This document shows, piece by piece, positions 7,988 to 14,978 of a DNA stretch of 20,188 nt. The DNA is from JBECKQ01 sp040235375 (GTDB taxonomy: Bacteria > Planctomycetota > Phycisphaerae > UBA1845), in NCBI GenBank assembly GCA_040235375.1, contig JBECKQ010000157.1, forward strand, positions 1 to 20,188, written 5' to 3'. A program made the translations under genes and the position numbers. Each line of letters opens with the position of its first letter. Position 1 is the stretch's first letter. The notes below the pieces were generated by a model. That model was not told where the DNA came from and ran no database searches. It saw only the letters and a program-made list of their open reading frames with translations.

Positions 7988-9067
7988 ATGAGCGACGCCG
8001 CTGCTGCAACTCACCCCGTCCACCGACGGCAGAGTGCCTTCACTCTCGTCGAGCTTGTGGCCAGCGCCGCGATCATGACCGTGCTGATGCTGGGCATCAC
8101 CTCGGCGATCGTTCTCGCCTCGCACGCGGTAGACGACGGCGACAGCCCGCTCGGCGACACCCTCGCCACATCGCAGGCTGTCGAGCAAATCGCCTCCGAG
8201 CTGGCTTATGCCCGCGAAGTCAGCGAGGCCACCGCCACCGCCATCACGTTCAACGTCGCGGATCGCGACGGCGACGGGTGGGAAGAAACCATTCGCTACG
8301 CCTGGTCGGGCACGACCGGCGATCCGCTAACCCGCGAATACGACGGCCAGGGTGCAGTCGTCTTCGTCGATGACATCCGCGAACTGGCGCTGACCTATGA
8401 CCTGCGCTCCTCTCCGCGCCGGACGGCGGGTGACCTGAAGGAAAGCGAGGAAACCACCCTTCTCGAACTCGACAGCGCGGCGGCGCTTACAACCGGCGCG
8501 GAACTGACCGTCGACACATCATGGGGGGAGTGCTTCATGCCGACGTTGCCCAGCGGCATCGACAGCTGGAGGGTGACGCGGCTGAAGTTCAAGGCCGAGC
8601 GCGACCTTTCCATGACGAGCCCCACGACAATCGACCTCGCGGTTGCGAATGGCGACCTGGGTCCGACGGGCTCGCAAGTCGACGAAGTGACCGTGGACCC
8701 CGCAGAGATTCCGACATCCTACACCTGGATAACGGTGTTCTTCGGCGACGCCGGCGGCCTGTCGCCGGACGAAGGCCTCTGCATCATGTTCACGACGAGC
8801 AGCGGAAAGGCTTGCCGACTGCTCTCCATGACCGGCGTGTCCGTCTCCGACGCTATACAGCTCGGTCGCACGGGGCTTGACTGGTTCAAGGTGCTCAACG
8901 GCCACCTCTACCTCTATGTTTACGGCACCGTCTCCTCGGCAACGCCCATCGAAGTGACTGAGGTCCCGCTGGTGGTTCGCGTCGACATTACGGTTCGGGC
9001 CGGCCGTGCCCAACAGTCCCGCGTGGAGTCCGGTGTCGACCTGCTCAACATGCCGGAGGCGCCATGA
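7988..9067 (+). CDS. Pseudopilin with large C-terminal domain, GspJ-like position
   Basis: A 359-residue protein with a class III prepilin leader: 17 residues ending in Q-S-A, then F-T-L-V-E-L-V (E22 at mature +5) and one hydrophobic helix (18-40). Residues 50-140 resemble the GspJ/PilW kind of minor pilin (V-E-Q-I-A-S-E-L-A-Y-A-R-E-V). Residues about 150-320 form an extra Asp/Thr/Ser-rich beta domain that I do not recognise; the end (V-R-V-D-I-T-V-R-A-G-R) looks like a final pilin strand. The extra domain may be a surface-exposed or ligand-binding module. The gene begins 26 bases after the FimT-like gene and its stop overlaps the next start (ATGA at 9064). Confidence 0.82.
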   Translation: MSDAAAATHPVHRRQSAFTLVELVASAAIMTVLMLGITSAIVLASHAVDDGDSPLGDTLATSQAVEQIASELAYAREVSEATATAITFNVADRDGDGWEETIRYAWSGTTGDPLTREYDGQGAVVFVDDIRELALTYDLRSSPRRTAGDLKESEETTLLELDSAAALTTGAELTVDTSWGECFMPTLPSGIDSWRVTRLKFKAERDLSMTSPTTIDLAVANGDLGPTGSQVDEVTVDPAEIPTSYTWITVFFGDAGGLSPDEGLCIMFTTSSGKACRLLSMTGVSVSDAIQLGRTGLDWFKVLNGHLYLYVYGTVSSATPIEVTEVPLVVRVDITVRAGRAQQSRVESGVDLLNMPEAP

Positions 9068-9621
9068 CCATGCGAGCGATGAGCGGTACATCGGCCGCAA
9101 GACACACGCGGGCGTTCAGCCTCGTGGAAGCCGTCGTGTCCATCGTGATCGTCGGCGTGATGCTGGCCGCATCGCTCCAGACCGTCGGCATCGCGAAACA
9201 GAACGAACGGATCGCCGGCGACAAGTGCCGCGGCATGCAGCTCGCCCAGCAACTGATGAGCGAGATTCTCAGTCAGCCATACGACGACCCCGAAGCACCC
9301 GGCATCCTCGGTCTGGAGGCGGGCGAGACTGCCGGTCCGGGGCGCTCGCTCTTCGATGATGTGGATGATTACAACGACTGGTCGGCCTCACCGCCCCAGA
9401 GCAAGGACGGCACCGCAATTGCGGACCTCGCCGGCTGGTCGCGGACCGTCAGCGTCGCCCTTATCGATCCCGCGACCTTCGCTGTCGTCCCCACCAAGAT
9501 GGGAGCGAAGCGAATCACGGTGACCGTAAAGAGGCAGACCCGCGTCGTCGCGACGCTCACGGCAATCCGCTGTGGCGCCTCGACCGTGCGCGTTATTCCG
9601 GAACCGCCGGTGAAACAATGA
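9064..9621 (+). CDS. Pseudopilin, GspI/PilV-like
   Basis: A 185-residue minor pilin. The leader is 17 residues ending in T-R-A, followed by F-S-L-V-E-A-V-V-S-I (E22 at mature +5). The helix is followed by G-M-Q-L-A-Q-Q-L-M-S-E-I-L, a pattern typical of GspI/PilV proteins, then a short beta domain with a W-S-R-T-V-S-V strand. The ATG overlaps the TGA of the preceding gene and follows GGAGG by four bases; the in-frame ATG at 9070 has better spacing to that site. The overlap implies coupled translation, as expected for subunits made in fixed ratio. Confidence 0.85.
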   Translation: MTMRAMSGTSAARHTRAFSLVEAVVSIVIVGVMLAASLQTVGIAKQNERIAGDKCRGMQLAQQLMSEILSQPYDDPEAPGILGLEAGETAGPGRSLFDDVDDYNDWSASPPQSKDGTAIADLAGWSRTVSVALIDPATFAVVPTKMGAKRITVTVKRQTRVVATLTAIRCGASTVRVIPEPPVKQ

Positions 9622-9678
9622 TCGATAACCTCGGCGACCGGTGCCGCGGATGTGGAAGGCCGCCGACAGGAAGACGTC

Positions 9679-10986
9679 GTGCTTGAAATCGCCTCGCATA
9701 GCATGCCGTACGATCCGCCGGCGGTGAACCGCCAACAAGGCGGCCTCGCACGCGGTATTCATGGCCATCGGCGATCGGCAAGTGCGTACCTCGTCGTGCT
9801 GGCCAGTGCCGTGCTGGTCACGGTGATCGGAATATCCGCCTGTCTCCTGCAGCGCGTGCAGCTTCACGGCGCCCAGGCGGGCATGGCGCGTGAAACTGCT
9901 CGCGTGCTCGCCCGGTCCGCCGTGGAGATCGGCCTTTTGCGCGTCGAGACCAAGTCGGATTGGCGCACGCTCTATGGCAACGGATTCTGGGTGACGGACC
10001 AGCCGCTGGGGGCGGGCATATTGTCCCTCGAGGCGGTCGACCCGAGCGACGGCGACATCACCGACTCGGAGAGCGACTCCGTCCTCCTCATCGGCACGGG
10101 CGTCGTTGGCGAGGCCCGCCACTGCGCGCAGGTCATGTTGACGGAAGTGATCGAGCCGCTGGCGGCGCTTCGGACAAGCCTGCACGCTTCGGGCGACATT
10201 TCGGTTAAAGCCGCCGATTCAATTCGCGTGACCGGCGCGCCGCTCTCCGGCAATCTCACAATCAGCAACGACGGCACCATCTACGGCGACGTCGAGGCCG
10301 TCCAGGTGACAAGCAAGGGAACGATCACGGGTTCGATCACCCAAAACGCCGCCAGCAAAGATCTCCCCCCTACCAGCCTCTTCGACGACTACGTGGCGAA
10401 GGCGACCGTGCTGCCCAGCACCGACGTGATCGAGAACGAGGCGTTTGGTCCAGGGCGCAACCCATGGGGGATGGTGAACGCCGATGGCGTGTACTACATG
10501 AATACTGCCGGCCGCGACGTCACGATACGCGGCGTTCGCATATATGGAACGCTGATCATCGACTGCGGTAACAAGCACGTCCGCCTCGAAGAGGCCGACT
10601 TCCTGCAAAACTACAGGCTGACTTACCCCGCGCTGATCGTGCGCGGTAACCTCGAGCTGAAGTGCAGGAGCGACAGCTATTCCCTTTCGGAAGCGTCCTA
10701 TGCAACGAACTTCAATCCCTCGGGCGTGGCCTATGACGGTTTGACCGACGGGGACACCTTGGACGATTATCCAAATGAAGTGCGCGGCCTGATTCACGTC
10801 ATCGGCACGCTGAAGATGATGGAGTCTGCACGCGTCCGCGGCCTCATCATCTGCGACGGCACCGTCAGTATTGAAGGTGCCAATGAGATCGTGCACGACC
10901 CCACGATCGCTGAAGACCCGCCGGAAGGCTACGAGACCACGCGAATGATCGAGCAGCCGGGAAGCTGGCGACAAGTCGTCGACTAG
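9679..10986 (+). CDS. PilX/GspK-like anchored protein with bactofilin-like tail
   Basis: About 435 residues. After a basic stretch (G-H-R-R-S-A-S-A-Y) comes one hydrophobic helix (roughly 36-57) and an amphipathic helix containing A-R-V-L-A-R-S-A-V-E-I-G-L-L-R, the arrangement of PilX/GspK proteins, but without an F-T-L-x-E cleavage motif. The remaining 300 residues are beta rich with short strands (S-G-N-L-T-I-S, G-T-I-Y-G-D-V, G-T-L-I-I-D, V-R-G-L-I-H-V-I-G-T-L) recalling bactofilin or other beta-helix folds. Full family membership is not certain. It closes the pilin operon, 57 bases after the GspI-like gene. Start choice: GTG 9679 has AGGA seven bases upstream; GTG 9652 and ATG 9703 are alternatives in the same frame. 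Confidence 0.75.
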   Translation: MLEIASHSMPYDPPAVNRQQGGLARGIHGHRRSASAYLVVLASAVLVTVIGISACLLQRVQLHGAQAGMARETARVLARSAVEIGLLRVETKSDWRTLYGNGFWVTDQPLGAGILSLEAVDPSDGDITDSESDSVLLIGTGVVGEARHCAQVMLTEVIEPLAALRTSLHASGDISVKAADSIRVTGAPLSGNLTISNDGTIYGDVEAVQVTSKGTITGSITQNAASKDLPPTSLFDDYVAKATVLPSTDVIENEAFGPGRNPWGMVNADGVYYMNTAGRDVTIRGVRIYGTLIIDCGNKHVRLEEADFLQNYRLTYPALIVRGNLELKCRSDSYSLSEASYATNFNPSGVAYDGLTDGDTLDDYPNEVRGLIHVIGTLKMMESARVRGLIICDGTVSIEGANEIVHDPTIAEDPPEGYETTRMIEQPGSWRQVVD

Positions 10987-11015
10987 CGGAGCGCTCCTCG
11001 CGGATGGCGCGATCT

Positions 11016-11032
11016 GGCCCGCAGGACGGGCC
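11016..11032. terminator. GC hairpin between convergent genes
   Basis: GGCCCG, loop CAGGA, CGGGCC forms a six-pair perfect stem in the 111-base gap between the convergent pilin operon and CDF gene. A second palindrome, GGAGCGCTCC, lies at 10988-10997 just after the pilin operon stop. Neither is followed by a T run, so intrinsic termination is only a guess. Confidence 0.25.
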
Positions 11033-11097
11033 GTGGCTCCTGTGGCATGGCCTTCCAGCCCATCATTCCACGGGCAGGATGCCCCTCACATTTCTTA

Positions 11098-11982
11098 TCA
11101 ACTCCCGACACTTTCGCCTTCGGCCGGCATCGGTTCGATATGCACAAACGCCCGGTCGACCATGCCGATGGCCTCGACCGCGGCACGAGCAGCCTCGGCC
11201 ACATCGTGCGATTGGGTGGTGGATAACGATCCGTCCACGCGCGCGGTGAACTCGACGTGGACGAACGTGCCTACATAGTGGGCCAGCACGTTGTCCACTT
11301 CACATACGCCGGGCACGTTGTCCGCCGTTGTGCGGATGCGGTTGAGCATTCTCGGCCCCGGCGCTCGGCCCATCAGGTAATCGAGATTCTCCATGCCGAC
11401 GCGATGGGCGCTGTAGAGGATGTACACGCCCACAACGAGCGCCGCGATCGTGTCCAGCGTACGCAGTTGCATTTGCGCCGCCACGACGGCGAGAAGGGCC
11501 TGCAGGGCCACGAGCACGTCGTTGCGTGAATCGACGGCCGTCGCCCTGAACGCGGGGCTGTTCAGCGATTCGCCGCGCCTGGAGAAGTAGACCGCCAGCC
11601 ACGCCTTGAGCACCGCGGTAATGCACAAGGCCACAACCGGATACCAGCCAATGTAGGCCGCCGTGTGTCCATGCCAGAGATCGACGATGGCCGTCCGGCA
11701 GACTTCGAAGCCGAGAATGCCGGTGAAGATCGCCGCGAACATTCCCGCCAGCGGCTCCGCCCGGCGATGTCCGAACGGGTGCTCCTCGTCCGGACTCATC
11801 CACGCCCAGCGAACACACAGCAGGACGACGACCGCCGTCAGCAGATCGGCGAGCGAGTTCAACGTCTCGGAGAAAATCGTAAGGCTGTCGGACAGACCGG
11901 AGGCCGTGCCCTTGAGAACGAGAAGAAAAGCGTTGGCGACCATACCGACGGCGGTGGCGCGCATTGCCGCGGAACGTCGCAT
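11098..11982 (-). CDS. Cation diffusion facilitator (CDF) metal efflux transporter
   Basis: Inner-membrane metal/proton antiporter of 294 residues: six predicted helices (about 8-30, 40-58, 78-98, 112-132, 155-170, 175-192) and a C-terminal cytosolic ferredoxin-like domain (210-285) with H-V-E-F-T-A-R. Family motifs are H-P-F-G-H-R-R-A-E (68-76), T-I-F-S-E-T-L-N-S-L-A-D in helix 2 and A-V-D-S-R-N-D-V in helix 5. The tetrahedral site is therefore N42, D46, D151, D155. Zinc transporters usually show H/D-D-H-D and manganese ones D-D-D-D, so Asn at the first position leaves the metal uncertain. The ATG at 11982 has GGAG seven bases upstream. It lies downstream of the PilZ gene on the same strand, 168 bases apart. 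Confidence 0.92.
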   Translation of the reverse strand: MRRSAAMRATAVGMVANAFLLVLKGTASGLSDSLTIFSETLNSLADLLTAVVVLLCVRWAWMSPDEEHPFGHRRAEPLAGMFAAIFTGILGFEVCRTAIVDLWHGHTAAYIGWYPVVALCITAVLKAWLAVYFSRRGESLNSPAFRATAVDSRNDVLVALQALLAVVAAQMQLRTLDTIAALVVGVYILYSAHRVGMENLDYLMGRAPGPRMLNRIRTTADNVPGVCEVDNVLAHYVGTFVHVEFTARVDGSLSTTQSHDVAEAARAAVEAIGMVDRAFVHIEPMPAEGESVGS

Positions 11983-12150
11983 CAGTCAGCTCCGGTGGTG
12001 CCAAAACGCGCTCCGGCGACCGAGCGATCGACCCCGTGTGCGCCGCCGCCCGCCGGTGAGCGCTGCTCGTTACTCCTGTAAGTGGGTGGAAGGTTACGTG
12101 TCGCGGGCGATTCGTCAACGGCGGGGCCGCGCTGCCTCCGCCCTTGGCCG

Positions 12151-12444
12151 TCAGACTCCGCGAAAGTTAACGGCAATCTCACACAGCGAATCCGTGTGCG
12201 GGGTGCGCCGCAGGACGCGAGCGTCGTCGGAAATGCGCCAGTTCATGGTGTCGGTGAGCAGAATGTCGAGCGTCATGCGCGGACCGATCAGGCGGGCGTC
12301 GGCCTCGGGCGCGAGCAGCGCCGCCCCATGCGGCGAGATGTTCAACAGGCGGCAGGTTCCCTGCCGGCCGCCCGATTGCCAGCGGACGCTTCCGCTCATG
12401 GGCACGCGAACGCACGCCCTTCGATCCGTTGCCACGTCGGTCAT
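12151..12444 (-). CDS. PilZ domain protein (probable cyclic di-GMP receptor)
   Basis: A 97-residue single-domain protein. It shows both c-di-GMP-binding motifs of PilZ: R-A-C-V-R (R9 and R13, R-x-x-x-R) and N-I-S-P-H-G (35-40, D/N-x-S-x-x-G), followed by strands ending in V-N-F-R-G-V. It would bind cyclic di-GMP and pass the signal to an unknown partner such as motility, pilus or exopolysaccharide machinery. The ATG at 12444 has GGGAGGA eight bases upstream; the open frame to 12501 is an unlikely extension. It stands alone on the minus strand between the CDF gene and the TlpA-like gene, with a structured 341-base upstream region. Confidence 0.88.
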   Translation of the reverse strand: MTDVATDRRACVRVPMSGSVRWQSGGRQGTCRLLNISPHGAALLAPEADARLIGPRMTLDILLTDTMNWRISDDARVLRRTPHTDSLCEIAVNFRGV

Positions 12445-12558
12445 TGCCTCGGTCCTCCCAAGCGCCTCGACGGGCGCCGCTGCCGTCGCTCGTCGCGGCA
12501 CTGTGCATTTGTCGGAGGGTCGAGCGCCGCGATTGACTGGATAAACCGCACGAAATGA

Positions 12559-12578
12559 CGGACGTGCCCCTACGTCCG
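12559..12578. repeat. Perfect 7-bp hairpin
   Basis: CGGACGT, loop GCCCCT, ACGTCCG. On the minus strand the loop reads AGGGGC and lies about 115 bases before the PilZ start, so it would be in the PilZ leader or mark the end of the upstream transcript. It is not followed by a T run on either strand. Confidence 0.35.
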
Positions 12579-12598
12579 CGAAGAAGCAGCGGCTTCAG

Positions 12599-12615
12599 GT
12601 GACACATAGTGTCAC
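12599..12615. promoter_or_regulatory. Perfect palindrome GTGACACATAGTGTCAC, candidate operator
   Basis: Seven-base arms GTGACAC and GTGTCAC surround ATA with no mismatch. Arm length and spacer suit a dimeric helix-turn-helix repressor. It lies 154 bases before the PilZ start and 170 bases after the TlpA-like stop. The cognate regulator is unknown; the downstream arm is also part of the longer inverted pair 12612-12620 / 12674-12682. Confidence 0.4.
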
Positions 12616-12682
12616 TTATGAGAGACAGGCGACGGGGGCGTCGCCGCGATTCGATAACCGCAAGCGGCTCGCCCATAAGTGA
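12612..12682. repeat. Inverted pair TCACTTATG / CATAAGTGA
   Basis: TCACTTATG at 12612-12620 is exactly complementary to CATAAGTGA at 12674-12682, 53 bases apart, enclosing a further hairpin at 12629-12644. In RNA this would form a branched stem. It interleaves with the pair at 12652-12661 / 12734-12743, so both cannot form at once except as a pseudoknot. Confidence 0.4.
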
Positions 12683-12743
12683 ACGGGCACTGCCGTTATC
12701 GGTTGGACGCGGGCCTGAGCCGCCGGCCGCCGGCGGTTATCGC
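12652..12743. repeat. Three copies of a CGATAAC(C/G)G motif, two forming a 10-bp inverted pair
   Basis: CGATAACCGC at 12652-12661 is exactly complementary to GCGGTTATCG at 12734-12743. A third, related copy, CCGTTATCGG, lies between at 12693-12702. The two minus-strand copies are 42 bases apart, about four helical turns. They may be binding sites for one protein or arms of an RNA structure. No match to a known operator is claimed. Confidence 0.35.
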
Positions 12744-12785
12744 GCCGTGAGCCGGGATTATTGGCAGCACAGCGGCGGCGACGCG

Positions 12786-13298
12786 TCAGCCTCCGGATTT
12801 CGACAGGACGTCCTCGATCTGGCGGGACAGCTTCTCTTCGTCGCCGTTGTCCCACCCGAGGTGGACGTAGGTGATCCTGCCTTCCGAATCGAGCAGGTAG
12901 TTGATCGGGACGGATCGGCCCTTGTACTTCTTCTCGAACACCGCACCGCCGTCGACGAGAATCGTGTACGGCAGGTCGAGCTGCGATTTGAAACCGCGCA
13001 GCATGTCGCGCGGCTCGTCCCAGGCGTTGACTGCGATCAAGCGCAGCCCCCTGGAGCGGTACTTATCCTGCAATGACTTCAAGTGCGGAGCCTCCGCACG
13101 GCAGGGCCCTCACCCCGCCGCCCAGAAGCACAGGAGGATGGGTTGTCCCCTCTCCTTGGAGAGCATGACCGTGTTGCCGGAAAGATCGCGAAGCTGAAAG
13201 TCCGGCGCCGTATCCCCCACGGGCAGCCCCTGGGCACAGCCGCCCAGGGCCGCGACACTTGCCGCAAGAATGAAAGTTGCGCAGATTTTGTCGTTCAT
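12786..13298 (-). CDS. TlpA/ResA-like thioredoxin-fold lipoprotein, probable selenoprotein (in-frame UGA read as selenocysteine)
   Basis: Extracytoplasmic thiol-disulfide oxidoreductase, 170 residues including one predicted selenocysteine. Residues 1-21 are a lipoprotein signal (hydrophobic 8-17, A-L-G-G-C with C21). The TlpA/AhpC-TSA-like fold begins with G-D-T-A-P-D-F-Q-L (28-36), then F-W-A-A-G-[U63]-G-P-C66-R-A-E-A-P, and ends with the cis-proline loop S-V-P-I-N-Y (P131) and an L-D-S-E-G-R-I strand. Codon 63 (13112-13110) is TGA, exactly where relatives have the first, nucleophilic cysteine of C-G-P-C. The frame is intact on both sides, so the gene is otherwise undamaged, and a SECIS-like hairpin follows. 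The final stop at 12786-12788 is also TGA. Alternatives are a fresh nonsense change of a TGC/TGT codon or a sequencing error. The ATG at 13298 has no clear Shine-Dalgarno. It lies between glnA and PilZ on the same strand. Confidence 0.85.
13083..13099 (-). promoter_or_regulatory. Bacterial SECIS-like hairpin
   Basis: On the minus strand, ten bases after the in-frame TGA, the sequence GTGCGGAGGCTCCGCAC folds into a perfect 7-bp stem with loop GGC. There are 17 bases between the TGA and the loop, and a G is the first loop base; both fit the published pattern of bacterial SECIS elements (a small apical loop with a G among its first two bases, roughly 16-37 bases from UGA). A weaker lower pairing, CCTGC (13105-13101) with GCAGG (13071-13067), is possible. 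The hairpin lies inside the coding sequence, as required for bacterial SelB recruitment. Confidence 0.7.
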
Positions 13299-13508
13299 GT
13301 CGCGGAAAGGTAGTCGCCGCGGTGAGGCGTGGCAAGCACCGCGACGCGTTGCGTACCTCGCATTCTGGATTGCCTCACCCGGTAGAGTCGTTCCGCGAAG
13401 CCGCCCTCCTTCTCGAAAGCCTGCGCCGAAACTCCGATTTATCGGTCGAGCAGGCTGGCCGCGACGACGATCTGAACGAGGGCGGTGTTCGCGACCCTGC
13501 GAGAAACG

Positions 13509-14927
13509 TCACGTGTCCAGATAGAGGTGATACTCGTACGGGTGCGGCCGGACGCTGACCTCGTTCCACTCATTGCGTCGCTTGCCTTCGATCCAGGTGT
13601 CGAGAAATGCCTCGGGGAAGACCTTGCCCCGCGTCAGAAATGCGCGATCGTTGTCGAGCGCCGTCAGGGCGTCGTATAGCGACCGCGGCAGCGCCGCAAT
13701 GCGACTCTTGAACTCGTCGCTCTGCTTGGCGATGTCCACGTCGAACGGCCCGAAGTCGTGCTTCTCGGGATCGATCTGATTGTCGATGCCGTCGAGACCG
13801 GCCATCAGCATCGCGGCCAGCGACGCGTAGATGTTCCCGGTGAAGTCCGGCGGGCGGAACTCGATCCGCTTCTGCTTCGGCGTCACCGCGTACCGCGGAA
13901 CGCGAATCGCCGCGGAGCGATTCGCCAACGAGAAAAACAGGTTCACCGGCGCTTCGTAGCCTTCGACCAACCGCTTGAAGGAGTTCGTCGAGGGATTCGT
14001 CAACCCGGTCAGCGCCTGGCCATGCGTGAGCAGTCCACCGATGTACCACAATGCGGTATTGCTGAGCCGGGCATAGTTCTTTTCCCGCTCGTCGTAGAAG
14101 ATTGGCTCGCCGCCCTTCTCGAGCTTCTGGTGCACGTGCATGCCGTTGCCCGCGTCGCCATAGACCGGCTTGGGCATGAAGGTCGCGATCTTGCCGCGCC
14201 GCCGGGCGACGTTCTTGATCACGTACTTGATGAGCATCGCCCGATCCGCCGCGCGGATCAGCGTGTCCAGGTTGCATTCGATCTCGCACTGGCCGGGCGC
14301 TCCCACCTCGTGATGGTGATAGCGCACGGAGATGCCCATGCCCTCGAGCAGCAGGGTGACCTCCGAGCGCAGGTCGTGCAGTTGCTCGGCCGGCGGGACG
14401 CGAAGGTATCCGCGCTTGGGCGGAATGGCCGCGGTCAGCCCGTCTGGCTCGACTTCGCTCGACTCGATGATGACCTCGGTGTGATACGGGGCGTTGCGGA
14501 CCGTCAGCTTGTCGAACACGTGGAACTCGAACTCGGGGGCCATCCAGGCCTCGTCCGCGATCTTGCTCGCCCGCATGTGCTCGATCGCCTTCTTCGCGAT
14601 CGTCCGTGGATCGTTGGGAAACGGCTCCTTCGTGTCCGCCGCCACGGTCCCGCAGATGAAGCTCAGCGTCGGTCGCTCCCAGAACGGATCGATGAACGCG
14701 GTCTGCGGCTCCGGGCGGGCGGAGACGTCGCCGCTTTCGACATTGGTGAAGCCGGACCCGGATGAGCCGTCGTAGCCGACCCCCTCTTCGAAGTGCTTCT
14801 GCGTGAAATTCCGCGCCGGAATGGTGATGTGCATCCATTGGCCGGTGATGCCCGCCACTTTCAGATCAACCATCTCTATGTCGTGGTCACCAATGTACTT
14901 AAGCGCTTCCGCGGCCGAGTCGAACAT
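13509..14927 (-). CDS. glnA: Glutamine synthetase, type I
   Basis: Makes glutamine from glutamate, ammonia and ATP in the cytosol; dodecameric GSI family. With the ATG at 14927 it has 472 residues, the usual length. Visible are the beta-grasp domain (V-D-L-K-V-A-G-I-T-G-Q-W), the D-G-S-S loop (53-56), metal and substrate residues in A-P-E-F-E-F-H-V-F (130-138) and N-G-M-H-V-H-Q (261-267), and V-E-G-Y-E-A-P-V-N (321-329) with N-R-S-A-A-I-R-V-P. Y418 in R-S-L-Y-D-A-L corresponds to the adenylylated tyrosine of GSI-beta enzymes. Two in-frame ATGs compete: 14975 and 14927; the latter has GGAG seven bases upstream and lies downstream of the proposed sigma-54 start point. The open frame to 15251 is not coding. 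Divergent from ftsK. Confidence 0.97.
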   Translation of the reverse strand: MFDSAAEALKYIGDHDIEMVDLKVAGITGQWMHITIPARNFTQKHFEEGVGYDGSSGSGFTNVESGDVSARPEPQTAFIDPFWERPTLSFICGTVAADTKEPFPNDPRTIAKKAIEHMRASKIADEAWMAPEFEFHVFDKLTVRNAPYHTEVIIESSEVEPDGLTAAIPPKRGYLRVPPAEQLHDLRSEVTLLLEGMGISVRYHHHEVGAPGQCEIECNLDTLIRAADRAMLIKYVIKNVARRRGKIATFMPKPVYGDAGNGMHVHQKLEKGGEPIFYDEREKNYARLSNTALWYIGGLLTHGQALTGLTNPSTNSFKRLVEGYEAPVNLFFSLANRSAAIRVPRYAVTPKQKRIEFRPPDFTGNIYASLAAMLMAGLDGIDNQIDPEKHDFGPFDVDIAKQSDEFKSRIAALPRSLYDALTALDNDRAFLTRGKVFPEAFLDTWIEGKRRNEWNEVSVRPHPYEYHLYLDT

Positions 14928-14978
14928 GCCGAATCTCCAGACTTCCGGTGCGTGAAAACCTGCGACAATAGCCATCTG

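Larger units (their letters stand above)
12445..12785. other. Intergenic region rich in inverted repeats
   Basis: This stretch lies between the end of the TlpA-like selenoprotein gene and the PilZ gene, both on the minus strand. I see no convincing gene. It holds a hairpin at 12559-12578, a perfect 17-base palindrome at 12599-12615, a hairpin at 12629-12644 (GCGACG, GGGG, CGTCGC), a very GC-rich hairpin at 12721-12737 (CCGCCGG, CCG, CCGGCGG) and two longer-range inverted pairs listed separately. It could contain a terminator for the TlpA-like gene, the PilZ promoter with operators, or a small structured RNA. Confidence 0.5.

Noticed and set aside
9618..9686. 22-codon frame starting at an ATGA overlap, with C-R-G-C-G
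   Set aside because: Too short, in a different frame from the next gene, and not supported by a Shine-Dalgarno of its own; probably chance.
13110..13112. The in-frame TGA as proof of a pseudogene
   Set aside because: All other positions of the frame are intact and conserved, the TGA sits exactly at the nucleophilic Cys, and a SECIS-like hairpin follows. A fresh nonsense mutation remains possible but explains less.
13110..13112. TGA read as tryptophan (alternative genetic code)
   Set aside because: Many genes here end normally in TGA (for example at 718, 2833, 12786, 17701 and 20083), and Trp would not fit the CGPC position.
13299..13508. Promoter or terminator between glnA and the TlpA-like gene
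   Set aside because: A 7-bp stem with a 12-base loop (13318-13343) and a weak TTGCCA / TACCTT pair on the minus strand are visible, but the stem has no T run and the -10 is poor, so neither is reported as a feature.
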